Below are positions 21,054 to 33,700 of a stretch of 64,000 bases of DNA, in pieces (position 1 is the stretch's first letter; each line of letters opens with the position of its first letter). Location of the stretch: assembly GCF_026151205.1 (NCBI RefSeq), contig NC_087081.1, positions 12,277,113 through 12,341,112 of the forward strand. Direction: 5' to 3'. This DNA comes from Bolinopsis microptera. Taxonomy: Eukaryota; Ctenophora; Tentaculata; Lobata; Bolinopsidae. The translations under genes and the position numbers were made by a program. Under the pieces are notes generated by a model that had not been told where the DNA came from, searched no databases, and saw nothing but the letters and a program-made list of their open reading frames with translations.

Positions 21054-24000
21054 ATGTTCAAGGGTGCAGGACTTTTCAGCAATGTGACATGCCCTAATGA
21101 TCAAAGATGCAACCGCCCCCATTGTCCATTCAAACACAGTAAGTTATATTAGTTCAATTTAGAATAAACAGTGTATAAGTTACATTTCTTATTCTTTGCA
21201 CCTTACAGCGTTACAGTAACAACGATCAGCTGCAATTAACAATAACCAATAAATTGGTTATTGTTAATTGCAGCTGATCGTTGTTACTGTAACGCTGTAA
21301 GGTTGTACTATACAAAATATTACCATATCTGCACTCATTTGTCATCAATAATATCATTGACTTCAACTATTTTAATCATTGAAATATCATTACCTTAGGT
21401 CCAGTAAACTCAGAACCTAAGAAAGATCCTCGACCAAAGGCTCTTCTGTTAGCTTCTTCGTCGGGAAACAGAAAACTACCTAGCTATGCACCTCAAAACT
21501 CACCCGCAGAGCCCAAAGTTACAGTTGATTACAAGCAGCTAATTCGTGGCTGTAAGTCTTACAAATCTCCAGGGAAGGAAGCAAAGCCCAATAATCTGTT
21601 TGAAAAGTTTACTGCACCAAATGTTCATTCTGGATCAGCTTCAAAACCTCGCTCCAGGTCACCTAGGAAACAGTTTGTTCCACCAAATGTTGATGAAAAT
21701 AAGTATAGAAACGAAAGGCCCACATCTGGCAAAGAGAAGATGCCCCAAATTAAAAATCACATCGCTTCCTCAAATGTTAGGAATCATGAGATGAAAGGAT
21801 CACATGGAAGTGACAGAGAGAAAGTTGAACGTCAAAAGAAGTCTGGAGATAAACCTTCTTTATTTGAGAAGTTGTCTGGTGTAAAGAAGCCTGCATCTGA
21901 GCAGGACTCTCATTTTTCTTCTGGTTCTGAAAAGAGTGGAGATGGGTCACCCACTAATGATTTCGAGTCTAACAATGTCAATGAATTTCCTCAGTATGAT
22001 GATAGTAGTCAAGGAAAAAGAGCTGAAGGGTTGGTATACCGTCCTGGTGTTGGAATAACTTCTACTGTCTCTGGGAGCAAAACAGTTTCTCCAAAGAAAA
22101 ATGATCAAGCAGACTTAATCCTGAATTCATCCTTAAATTTTTATGACCCATACAACAATTCAACTCCCACAGCAACAAGTCCTAGTAAAGCTAACTTTAA
22201 TGACACATTTGAATATCAGCCATTCAAGCCTATCGACAAGCCTTTCTCAAAAACAGTTGATGTTTATGATAAAAAGCAAGCCTTAAACTCTTCGCAAGAA
22301 AGTGCAAATGCTAGTTTAGAGATTGAAGAAAGCAGCACCCTCTCAGATAATGATGATGAAACCCTCTTATCAGAAGATGATGAAATCCCTCTCTCTGATG
22401 AGGATGAAATCCCTCAATTACCTGAAAATGATGAACCATCAGATGCTGATGAATCTATACAGGAGATAGATGAAGTAGTTGAGGTTAAAGTAGTTGAGGT
22501 TAAAAATCGTCCTAATAAGCTTCCGATTAATAATATGCTGTCCAACAAAGAAATAAATATAACAAGAGATGATGCTGTTTTTGGAAAAAGTGATCTCTCT
22601 CCAGTCAAAGTCAGAAGAACATTCCAGAAGAAAAAAGCGTCTCCTGAAATCATTGAAATCATCAAAGATGAAGAAGATGTAATCATTGAGGCAGCATTTA
22701 AAAAAGATTTAGAAGATCAGACTCGCAAGAAATTGTTTATTGAGACCGCTCCAAGTTCTTCTAAAAAGTCAGGTAATTTCAAGGATGAACTAGAAAATTC
22801 AAGGAGTAAGAGGACAAAATTGATTGAAGATTCACCTGCAAAAAGTTTCGTGTCTCAAAAAAACAGCGCAGATGAAAGTGACAGCAGAGAATCGAGCATA
22901 GTCACTCCACAAAAATCCATTAAGTCAGGTGAGGAATCTGATGTTGAGGAGGAGACAGAAGAAAGGAAATTGCAAAGGCAACAAAAACTGGAGGAAATAA
23001 AGCTACTTAAGGCAAAGATATTCGAAAAACAGTGGATGCAATCAAAAGAATCTTCAAGCTCTAGTGCATCAAGTAGCTCAAGTGATAGTGACTCAGAAGT
23101 TAGTGGTTCTGAGGGTACATCAAAGAGTGACCAATCTGACTCTGACTACACGATAAATTCTGATGTCTCAGTAAAAAGTGAGCCCACTGAAGAAGCCGAC
23201 ACTGAGACTTCTCCTGAATCCAATAACTCTGACTCCGAAGTTTTGCCAAAGCGAAAGCGCAAAAGGTTGTCCTCCCCACTTCACAGTCGTGAAAATACAA
23301 CTAAAGTTAAGCCTATCGAATCTTCTGAGGAACGTAAAGAACGAAAACTACAGTCTAAAAGAAGTAGTTCTAAAAATTCATCCCACAAAGATGCATCAAA
23401 ACATGATAAGCACTCTTCAAGAAAAAGCATTCCTAATCACACTATCCTGATAGAATCTCAACCCTCCTGTAAATTAAAACGAAAGAAAGATCCAGATTCT
23501 GGCAGCAGAGATAGAGTTGAACACAAGGAAAAGGAGAGGACTCACAGGAAGGAGAAGGAACATCGAAAACATGGAAGGGAGGGAGAAAACAAGCTAAAGA
23601 GAAAACACAAGCTTAAACCTGGAGCTAGTGCAAATGTGAGGTCCGACCAAATAATCCCTCACCAACGTAAAATTGCTCAAAGAAAGATGCAGATAACTGA
23701 AAAGTATGATGATCGAATGTGTAAAAATAAAGAAGTGGATAATCGGAAAACTTTCTATGGAGCTAATAATCCCCTGATGTCTAAATATAAAAAAGAGGTG
23801 AGATAACATATTTTCATTGCGAATTTATTTATCTATTCAACGAATAATTTCGTCGGATATGTGATGAAATCTTCTCCTCAAACCCGAAAATTCGAGATCT
23901 CAATTTTAATTAAAGATTTGCCTACTTGATACTTGCCTATTTGCACTCCCTCATAATTTTACTTTCAGGATTTGTCCCACTTTGATCCACCCACCCCTCC

Positions 24001-27000
24001 CCCTGATGAAGATCCTCATCGCTATGGCAACCTTGGCAGAAAGAACCGGGGAAAGAGAGTTGCTCACAAACCGACAGATACTCACGCTAAAAAACGGGAA
24101 ATCGTTGCAAAATCTCTGGAAAATAAAGTAAGCTTTTTTTTTTATCGCATCAAGAATTCTAATTAATAAATCAATCATAACTATATTTGTTTTAGAGTGT
24201 CACTATAGTAACATTGTTGCTGTAAAAGTTTTATAAATAAACTTAATGTTACCAAGGTTACAATTTGTATATGTAACCAATAACTACGGTCACGTGATAT
24301 GTAACTATGGTCACGTGACATGTAACTATGGTCACGTGACATGTAACTATGGTCACGTGTATCAGGTAAAACACCCTGGGGGACCACGTCTGGACATAAA
24401 AGAGAGGTCACATGTTCCCGTAGCTATCAGACAGACACGACTAGACTACTTTATAACTGAGTACCTGAAGGTGTGGCCCAATAAGAAACAGAAGTGTTTC
24501 GATCACGGGTTAGTTTTGTTGTTTTTAACCTTGTGTGAGTTTTTGCTTTTGATAGATAGAATAATTATGTATCATATTTTTGAGTAAACATTGGCTAATA
24601 CCTTAATACTTCTGGTCAGTCCCTAACAAAAAGTTATGCTGATATTTTTAGTGTGCTTGTAGCGCAAATGTAGCTGTGTGGTAATATAGCAAGATAATTT
24701 ATTAGGAGCTAATATTTTAATTAGGTAAAAATCATTTTGAAATAAACAAGAATTGCGCCCGTTGTTTCGTTTTGGCGGACGCTAGATTTCCATTTCACAT
24801 TTACTATACATTTAAGTATAAGCTCCAATCAGCTCACTTCAATCTTCATGATAATTATATTGATAAATTATGCATCAAATACGGGAAACACTTGCAGAAA
24901 TTCAGTTCAATTGCCGTAGAACTTAACTAGTATTATCTAGTATTATTATCTAGTATTAACTAGTATTATTATATCTGTAATTCAAGAAATTGTGAGCAAA
25001 GGTAAGCTATACTCGTGTACACATCAATACACTACGCGTGCCACGTACAAATTGGGCGTATTACCTAATAGTGATATTATACATTACATCATACACATTA
25101 AAACACGTAGTCGCGCCGCGCATTCATTGATCACAGGCTATCTATACATCACATCTCCGCAAGCAATCCTCGCGCGCACCCAACTTTTTCGTTGCTTGGT
25201 AACATACGGAACGACACCATATTCAGACCCGCCTAACGCGATCTCCAAAATCCACGTTTTTCTGCCAAAACCTCCATTCGTAACCTTTCACTATTGCCTT
25301 TTTTCAAAAGGGTGAAAAGGAAAAAATGTAGCTGTGCGGTAGCAGCTAATATATTTTAATTAGGGTGCAAATCATTTCAAAATAACAAACTATATATTGC
25401 ACGTGTGACTAAAATATATCCCGTCAGTTTAAAAGCGGAGAGATCGTGTTTAGAGCGATGTAAAACAAAACCTCTCTATGTGAACCTGTGTAGTAATGAG
25501 GTTAAGAAGATCAGAGAGCTGAAGGCAGCCCACTCTAACGGTGGAGCTAGTGAGAGTAAAACTCTGACCACCAGTAAGAATACTGTGCATATTGCTAAAC
25601 AACTCAAGTTCCATCAAGCCATCGCCAAGTACAAGATATCTAAGGTGAGTGACTACTGACTACAATGATATTCAATAAACTATATATTTTTTCTTTATAT
25701 TATGAGATTTTTTACTAGAATTTAAATTTGACTGATCTACTGCAAACGTTATATTATGTAGAGTAAACCACCTTGATCTCACTTTACTATCAATTATCGA
25801 ATTATTTGATAATTTAATCAATTTAATTACCTCAGGAGGATATGAAGAAGTACTCGTACCCTGGGTACTACGAATATAAACCAGTTGTACTTGATGGATT
25901 ACACTGTGTGAGGTGTAGTACACTGTTTCAGCTGGAGGACGACGGCGAGTATACTATTCCCGAGAGGTCAGCTCAAACTTTCAAAATATCATTTTGAATA
26001 ACACTTTTGATTTTAATTTAATTTAAACTAGTATAACGGGATTTTTTACTGGTGGAGCTATTAACAAATTTCGGAATAATGTTTGAAAATTTCGTTCAAT
26101 TTACTCTTAAAATGCTACTCGATATTAAATGTGTCACAACAACCCCAGATGTCTGCACCACAACGGTAAGCTGAGGACGCGCAAGTCACGTGGGTTTAAA
26201 GGAGAGATGGAGAGGAGTAGGATATACGACTGTTGTGACGCGCAGGATGGGAGTACTGGGTGCTCGGTGGGCAAGGGTCACGTGTACGACATTGCATTCT
26301 TACATAGAGACTGGAGAGGTGAGTTATCAGTACTTACCTTGGTGATTGGTTACTTAGTAATCAGTAGTTACCTTGGTTACTTAGTAATCGGTAGTAAGTT
26401 AACCAGGTGACAAAAGCTCAGGAGTCTATTTAAGGAGGTAGTCATGACCCCCCCCCCCCCCTATACTATTTAAGGGGACATACTGATACACAAAAACAGT
26501 TTATGATTTGGCCTGGTATATATAACAGACAAAAACAATATGTTAATCAGAAGCGGTTTTGGTGTGTCCGATCCTCTTCAAGTCGTTTCTATTACCTTAC
26601 TCGGGATTATTATGACCGGGATAAAGTGGCGGGTTTAGGGTAATTTCGCCATATTTTTCCCGAACCACATTTTCACCGGTCGTTAATAAACCCGCCGACT
26701 CAGCTTTTAGGGTTCCCAAGGGGTATTGGTGCTCATATTTTAATGGTTGTCTTATATTCACTAAAGAAGACTATTGGGACACTTGTTGTAGGTTTTTCGA
26801 CTTCATTTGGCTAAAATTGCAAAAAATTCACCTTTTTGCCCAATTCTTGTCATATATCATTATTGTCAAAGTTGATTTAAATAGGCCAATTTTTAATTTC
26901 TTAGGTATTGACTATCTCTACATAATGAAATAGGACTCAAAGTAAAAGTAACAGTTAAATTAAAACTCGAATTAATTAAAACGGTCAATAACATGAATCA

Positions 27001-28550
27001 GTTTCATCAGTCATTTATTCATAATTCTAAACAATGTGAACGATGCATTCTTTCGAAGATTTTCTACAAATTGAGTCATAATGGTTATTTGATACACGTA
27101 AACATGTAATGCTAATTCAAAACAACGAATTTGCTAGAGTCTACTTTCAACAATTATTGATAATTCGACTTGTTTCACAAGTTTTAGCAATGCGAAAATT
27201 TCTGAACCTGCTTATCTCTAATAAGGAAATTTACATCTGAGACAACATTTTTGAATCTAAAATTGAAAGGTTGGACACCGGTAAAATGGCGACCGGGAAA
27301 ATGTGGTGGGTTTGAGCAATTTCGCCATATTTTTCCCGAACCATATTTTAACCGGTCGTTAATAAACCCGTCGTAATAATCCCGAGTAAGGTAATCTATT
27401 ATTTTAGCACTTGATTATGATAAGCTAATGATAAACTCCCAGGCTATGTAAAGACGAAGCGCCGCGAAGTAACACCAAGCGTTTGGGGTCTAGATTGTGA
27501 GATGTGTTACACGGCAGGGGGAGTGGAGCTGACGCGTGTCACTGTCGTGGATCTAAACGGGGACACTGCCCTCGATATGCTCATCAAACCTCCCCGCAAA
27601 GTTCTGGATTATAACACCCGGTCGGTTTTAGTTAAACGGCATTTTTTAATACACTCCCGTTATTACAAGGAGCATTTGTAATTCTAAAATTAGTTTATAT
27701 AATGTAGTTTTAGAAGTGTTATATTCAGTAATTGACAAGTTTTCTTATCAGGTTCTCTGGTATTAAAGCCTCAGATCTGGAGAATGTAGAGCACACGCTA
27801 CAAGACGCGCAGCGTGCAGTTAGCCGTCTCATTTCCTGGGACTGTTTTATTGTTGGTCACAGCTTGGAGAGCGACCTTCATGCACTAAAGGTAGGTGTTT
27901 TATGTTACAGTATCGTGTCACGCGCTGCCAAGTTAGTCACGTGTATCACCTGTTGTCATCTTACAGTCACGTGTCGCCATGATGATCACGTGTCCGCTGT
28001 CACATGTTGATCTCTTTATTATAACTTGATGGCTTAGTATTATAAATAACCATGGTAACAGATATGTAATATAGCGTAATTACAGCTGATACACAAGAAT
28101 GTTGTGGATACGTCAGTGGTATATTTTGATGGTGTTTACAAAAGGGGACTAGCAGTGCTTTCTGCAGAAACACTTGGCAGAATCATTCAATCTGACGGTT
28201 CGTTCTCTTATCTTTTATCTTATCTTTTATTGTCGACCACTATTATAATACGTCGCGTGTTTTGATTAGCAGTTCTTTAGGTATTAAATATCAATCTATG
28301 AATTGTGTGCTTATTAATTAATTAAGTTGTAGTTTGTTTATTGTTTGTTAAAGATTATCACCGATGTGGAATTTGCAGACGACATAGCATAGCATTAATA
28401 TCTGCAGTTAATAATTTATCAGTATAATGATTAGTCAGTAATTAATTGCCCCTAATTACAGAAGGAGGTCACGACAGCACAGAAGACGCGCTCGCAGCTC
28501 TGGATCTAATGAAACACAGACTGAAAGTAGCGGACAACGTTAAACTGTGA
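21054..28550 (+). CDS. REXO1: REXO1/Rex3-like RNA exonuclease (11 exons)
   Basis: Coding exons 21054-21138, 21399-23797, 23969-24127, 24366-24508, 25428-25644, 25836-25966, 26149-26318, 27443-27620, 27752-27890, 28086-28197 and 28462-28550; 1273 residues with all phases consistent. The N-terminus MFKGAGLFSNVTCP...RPHCPFKH is the family's small Cys/His motif. Exon 2 (about 800 residues) is Ser/Lys/Asp-rich and disordered. Then come the RQTRLDYFITEYL helix, a Cys/His segment (LHCVRC...RCLHHNGK...YDCC) and the DEDDh exonuclease: LDCEM, VGHSLESDLHALK, and HDSTEDALAALDL. The family trims structured RNA 3' ends in the nucleus. Animal REXO1 is about 1,200 residues, so this is full length. Intron 1 has a perfect 50-bp hairpin and intron 7 a TA-flanked MITE. 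It converges on EIF2B3. Confidence 0.93.
21201..21302. repeat. Perfect 50-bp inverted repeat, 2-nt spacer
   Basis: Left arm 21201-21250 (CCTTACAGCGTTACAGTAAC...) and right arm 21253-21302 are exact complements around AA. It lies in intron 1 of the REXO1-like gene and would form a long RNA hairpin in the pre-mRNA. Confidence 0.95.
24270..24365. repeat. Tandem GGTCACGTGAC repeats
   Basis: Four 21-22-bp units (TAACTATGGTCACGTGACATG), each with a CACGTG palindrome, abut the 3' splice site of REXO1 exon 4 (24366). Confidence 0.9.
26595..27391. mobile_element. Tc1/mariner-type MITE in REXO1 intron 7
   Basis: Terminal inverted repeats CCTTACTCGGGATTATTA at both ends, flanked by TA (26593-26594 and 27392-27393). 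No transposase; 797 bp. A 60-bp subterminal block (AATTTCGCCATATTTTTCCC...CGGTCGTTAATAAACCCG) occurs twice as direct repeats at about 26640 and 27314. Confidence 0.85.
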
Positions 28551-30060
28551 TATAAACTAACTTTTTTATACTACCCCACTCTATTTAAAACACTACTTGA
28601 CTAATGTATTGAACTCTACACACTCTTTTTTACTGGGATATCAGTTCAACTTTGGAGGAGAACTCAGTTTTATAATAACTCCACATTTTATGAGCAGACC
28701 AATAAATACCTTTTCAGGTTATAGAAAATAAGGACTGATAATTCTTTGTTAACCTTTAAATATAGATTTATTTAGTTCAAGTTTATAACCCAGTTATAAT
28801 AGAAATTATAGTATTAAATACACGATTCTCTCACGTGCTCACCCTATTTAACGATATTAATTATATTCACTTGACATATATTAATAAATAAAACTTTATA
28901 AGATTATGTAAATTGTAGAGAAAGAAATTTAAAGTAACATTGTCAGACAATAGCCCACAGTTCTTATTAATAAGATTTTAATTCAGTTCATAAGACCATT
29001 CAGTTAATTAAGTTAATAATATAATAAATATAAGCCCCTAATAACTAGCAAGGTTATTCAATATTCAAGACTCAAATGTTGGCTTGATAATTATCATCTT
29101 ATCTAAATATATTGTTGAGATTAATGATTATAATTTATATTGCTGAAGATCACTTTTCATATCGAGCTACATTACATTTTATTTGAAATAAGAAAGAGTT
29201 TTTTAAATCGAGTAGTGGTGCGATTTGTGAGATGTAGACCTTTTCGGTTCGAAAATGATTTCATGTCACGGTATTGTTTTTGTATTTTAATCTAATTTAT
29301 AGTAATTGTTAATTTGCTAATGATCAAGGTTTTTACAATCTAATGTGTTTAGCATTACTGAAGCTAGGTTATGATCTCCACTAGTGCTTGATTTGCGAAT
29401 GGCATGAAAACTTTTTCAAGACCGTTGTGTTCAATAATTATGAAATTTATGACTGAGGTTTGGTACGCATCCGAATGCCTGTTCATCTGCTTTTCATGGC
29501 CTTTTGTCGAGTACAGTCCTCCATCCGGGTCAAGCTACGAGTGGGGCGGACACACTTTCGAGAAAATACAGATGTAAACGTAGCGCGCGGCGTCGTTATC
29601 TGTGATAAAATCACAGTACTGTCTCGTCGGAGAAACTGTTTGCTGTTAGCACTTATTACTGCGCAGTAGAATAGTTGTAGATTTGACTGGCACAGATTGT
29701 AACGTAGTCCTGGTCCTTCTATTCTGGATCTCTACTAAATTTTAAATTATCTAGTGAAAAGGCCTTATACCTTGAGGGTATAATATTCATTTCAACCGAT
29801 ACATTTTCCCGCGCTCAGTCCGGATCCCCTTCGATAACAAAGGGATAAAACGCGTCCCAGATAATTAATATTAGCCGACAACTGTCGTGGTAACATGTGA
29901 CAGCTAGGCTAGTTTAACTCGAATTGTTCAGGGCCAGGGGTTGATCATTGGTGTTGCGGTACGAATGTGTCGTTCGGTTGCGAAACTACCAAAACTCAAT
30001 TACTAATTAGCCACTAACTACACGTTATATCAAGTTACGCGCTAGTAAGTTAATTTGTTA
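28551..30060. other. Convergent 3' intergenic spacer
   Basis: AT-rich sequence between the REXO1-like and EIF2B3 genes. AATAAA motifs at about 28700 and 28886 could polyadenylate REXO1. One 69-codon open frame at 29460 lacks family features. Nothing else recognised. Confidence 0.55.
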
Positions 30061-30587
30061 GGGGTCGTTCACATATTACCTAATCAGCCGAGGGGGATGG
30101 GGGGGGGGGGGGGTTTCCGAATGCTTACGGTTGATTACGGGGGAGGGGGGGGGGGGGGTTTCGGCCGTTGATTACGTAATCGAAATTTTCTTTTTTACCC
30201 TCCAGACAGACCAGAATAATAACAATTTGACAATATTTTAATTCAAATTCCACTCAATTTTACTCTGATAGTGATAAAATTTAGAAATTGATCGAATATC
30301 CGGCTATAATATAAGTAATAGTAAGTAGTTTAGAAGGTGCTTGGCCGGATATCATAACAATGATTTCGGCTCATCATGATAGCATGATCAGGGTAGCATG
30401 AAACGTAGAGAAAAGTGTTTTCTAGGAAAAAAGTCAAGGGGGGGAGGGGGGGTCAGGCCATGATTACGTAATATTGATGTCAGGCGGGGGGGGGGGGGGG
30501 GGTGGGTCTTGATTACGGTTGATTACGGAAGGGGGGAGGGGGGTAAAAATTGCTAAAATATTGATTACGTAATATGTGAACGACCCC
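30061..30587. mobile_element. PIF/Harbinger-type MITE, copy 2
   Basis: Same terminal repeats as the 8.1 kb copy (GGGGTCGTTCACATATTAC / GTAATATGTGAACGACCCC) with TTA duplications at 30058-30060 and 30588-30590. Opposite orientation, so its homopolymers read as G runs. It lacks the nested hairpin of copy 1. Confidence 0.88.
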
Positions 30588-30708
30588 TTAAGTCGGTTCA
30601 TTGAAACAACAATCTCTCTCGAGTCAAACAGAAATTAAACCCCAATCAATTAAAGCGCACAACACACATTTTAAACATCCAAGTTAAAACATGTTAAAAG
30701 AATCCACT

Positions 30709-33700
30709 TCACTTCGACAAGTCCTCAGCATCTGAACTGTGCCCGCAGTTACAAATACTGAAAGTCATCATGTTAGGAAGAGCTGAGTCCGTTACGAGAC
30801 TTTCACCCACAAACTCAGATTCTGCTGCCACTTCAAACCCGTCACATACCCTGCTGTCTGAAACATTAGAGTCATTATTTCGTGGGCATTCAAAAAGATG
30901 GATTGGACCAAAATGTGTTTGATGTTATCTGATAGCAAAACCGGAATATATTCGATTTTCTCTCAGCAAAACATTTTCTCCGGGATAGAAACGGGATATA
31001 GTAAAAAATGGGTTGACTTACCTTTGAGTGTACATTTATTCCTTATTATAACATCTTTACAGACCACGCAATTAGTCAGAGACACGTTATCCTCTATTCT
31101 CACATCGTCCATTATCACTGAGTCCACTATTTTACAGTGTGGTCCGATCTGCAGAAGAAAATAAAACTAGATTTTCAACAAATACGTAATATCTAATATA
31201 TTTCGCCAGGATAAATAACTAGTAAAATTGAGAAGTCAAGGAGGCATATGTGATCTTTGAAATGGTGATCTGATTACTTACTTCAACCCTGTTCCCAATA
31301 AAGCTCCTCTTAAAGCTGCACTTCTCTGCTATCCTGACAGAGTTGCCTATTCGGGAACACTTGCCCACCTGAAAAAGTAGGTATTTACTTTTAAATAAAT
31401 GGGGGAGGGGAGGTGAGCTAGCTAGCTCAAGCTAAAGTCTAATGATTTTCCCGAAGTCTAATGATTTTCCCGAAAAATTTTGTACACGCAGTTGCGTGGA
31501 AATGCCATTCTTTGCATCAACAAATAAAGTTTCTTCTATTTGCAAAGTATTTAAGTGGGACAGAGTAATTAAGAGTCGCCAAGGGATCAATACTAATAGT
31601 GGGTGAAATCATAGCTCACCCCTGTTGTGGACTCGACAACTGAGGCGGAGTGGATTAAGTCACGAAATATTTACTGTAATCGGTCACCATCTTCACAAAC
31701 TCTGAACTCAACTGACAAATTCTCAACATGGGAAAGCTCAAAGCTACAATTTCTATCCGATTAGTATTTTGCATTAAGTAGTTGTAAAGCAATAAAACAT
31801 TCTCCTCCCAGATCGTGTCTGCACTATGACATGCAACACTCGATATATGATATAATAATCGACTGGTTGCGTCATCGGTCACGTCTTGCTTTGGGTGTGT
31901 TCATTAATAATCCTACACTGATGTAGAAAATTATCGCGTGAAGGTCATGTACGTCAAGTTAAGCTAGACATTTCAACCGCGCGCGCAATAATCACAACGA
32001 CGCGTGTGCCGTGAATTTAAGTAGTAGACCCTTTATTTGTATTCACAGGAATTGAAGGCAAAGCAGCACAATAACAACATTTATTCTATTCCGAGATCTA
32101 ATCATGCAGATGTTATCATCGATTAGTTATTACGATCAACAACAGATTAAAGCCATGTTTACGCAGTCGTTTTTACCGAAACAATGTAATGTATCAGCAT
32201 ACAATATGAAAAGGAGAGTTCAAGTAACATAACTTTAGTGTTTATTGTTGCTTACGGTAGTGTGTGTAACTGTAAAGCTGCTATTTTATAAGTACCTGTG
32301 TCATTTTGCTTATGTCACACGTGGTCATATCATTTTGTGGTATCACATCGTCCATATTTTCAGATACCTGTCGATAAGAAAGGTTAGCTACTAAAAAATA
32401 AAAAATGCTTATATTCTTAATTAAATAATTCTTAAAAATTTGTATGATACGAACTATTTATACAATAATATAATAGTCATGTAAAAGTCAAAGAATTAAC
32501 CAATTTTATAAATTCTGCTAAACATTGAGGTGGTGATGAGGTGTCAAAGTAAATTACTTGTTATATAACTTAAAAGGACCACCTACACATATAGGCTACC
32601 TATGGATACGTCAACCTTGACAACATCAGTGAACAAACAAAATACATTATAAATCTATAAACTATTTTAAGGTAATAGATAGGTAAAAAACAGGAAATAA
32701 TTGTAATAAAAGGTAATAATAAGAATGTAAACTCACAGCTTTGTTATATTTAATGTAGTTGTGCAGCTGGTTGACTCGCACAGTAAAGTCTTGTGTTTTA
32801 TGAACGTAACAACCCACACTCTCCACCTCGCTTAGTACCTCGAAATACTCCTCCGGGTGCTTGCAGTCCTCGTCTGAGTTTATAAATAGATTTATAAACA
32901 TGCTTATAAACATAAGTATTATTGGTTTAAATATCTAGTGGGTGAAACTCAAGTTTTGTGTATGAAATTACGATTTTGATTTTAACGTTTATTGTCCTTC
33001 CCTTCCGATGTTCGATTTTTTTGATTTGAAACTTTTACAAAATAGCAAATATACAAATGTACAGCAAATCGAACAAACATATAAAATGGGCCGAAATGTA
33101 TAAATGCTATAAAGTGTGGGTCAGTGAAACAAGTACAGAGGACAACTTTCAAAACAGGAGTTTTATGGCCGCCCAAAGTCTCAATAACATCACCTCCACC
33201 TAGTAATAAAATTATGAAATATGAAAAGTGTGAAACAATCAAATAATAAAATATTCAATATATATAGTTGTCTTTTAAATACAGATAACGTCTGAAAATT
33301 CTTAAAATAATCATCACTCCTTCATATACTGCAACTGATCAGTGTCCAAGAGACATGAATAACTCATGATGACTTCTTATCACGGCTACATACCTTCCCG
33401 TACCGGATGTAGTGGTCGAGATGAGTCTGTTCAGCCCTCTTTTTCTTCAGGTCAGTGACCAGATGCTTCCTTGTTGCTCGTTCTTCGCTGGATCTGTCTG
33501 GACATATCCATACATCTTTGTGCGTCTCCCTCAGTCTCCCTGTTTTCATCAGAATCTGATGAACCGCTGTTGAGCTTGGGACGGTGATCTTGACTGGTCG
33601 GATAGCCGTACTACCTGGCCTCTTCCAACCGACTCTAGTCGCTTCGAAGTGAGGTTTCTCCCCGATCTCCTCCAAAACTGCGGTAACTAGCGCTGGAAGC

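Noticed and set aside
33530-33570. CTGATGA in the retroelement relic as a second hammerhead
   Set aside because: No GAAA core or stem II at the required position; it is coding sequence.
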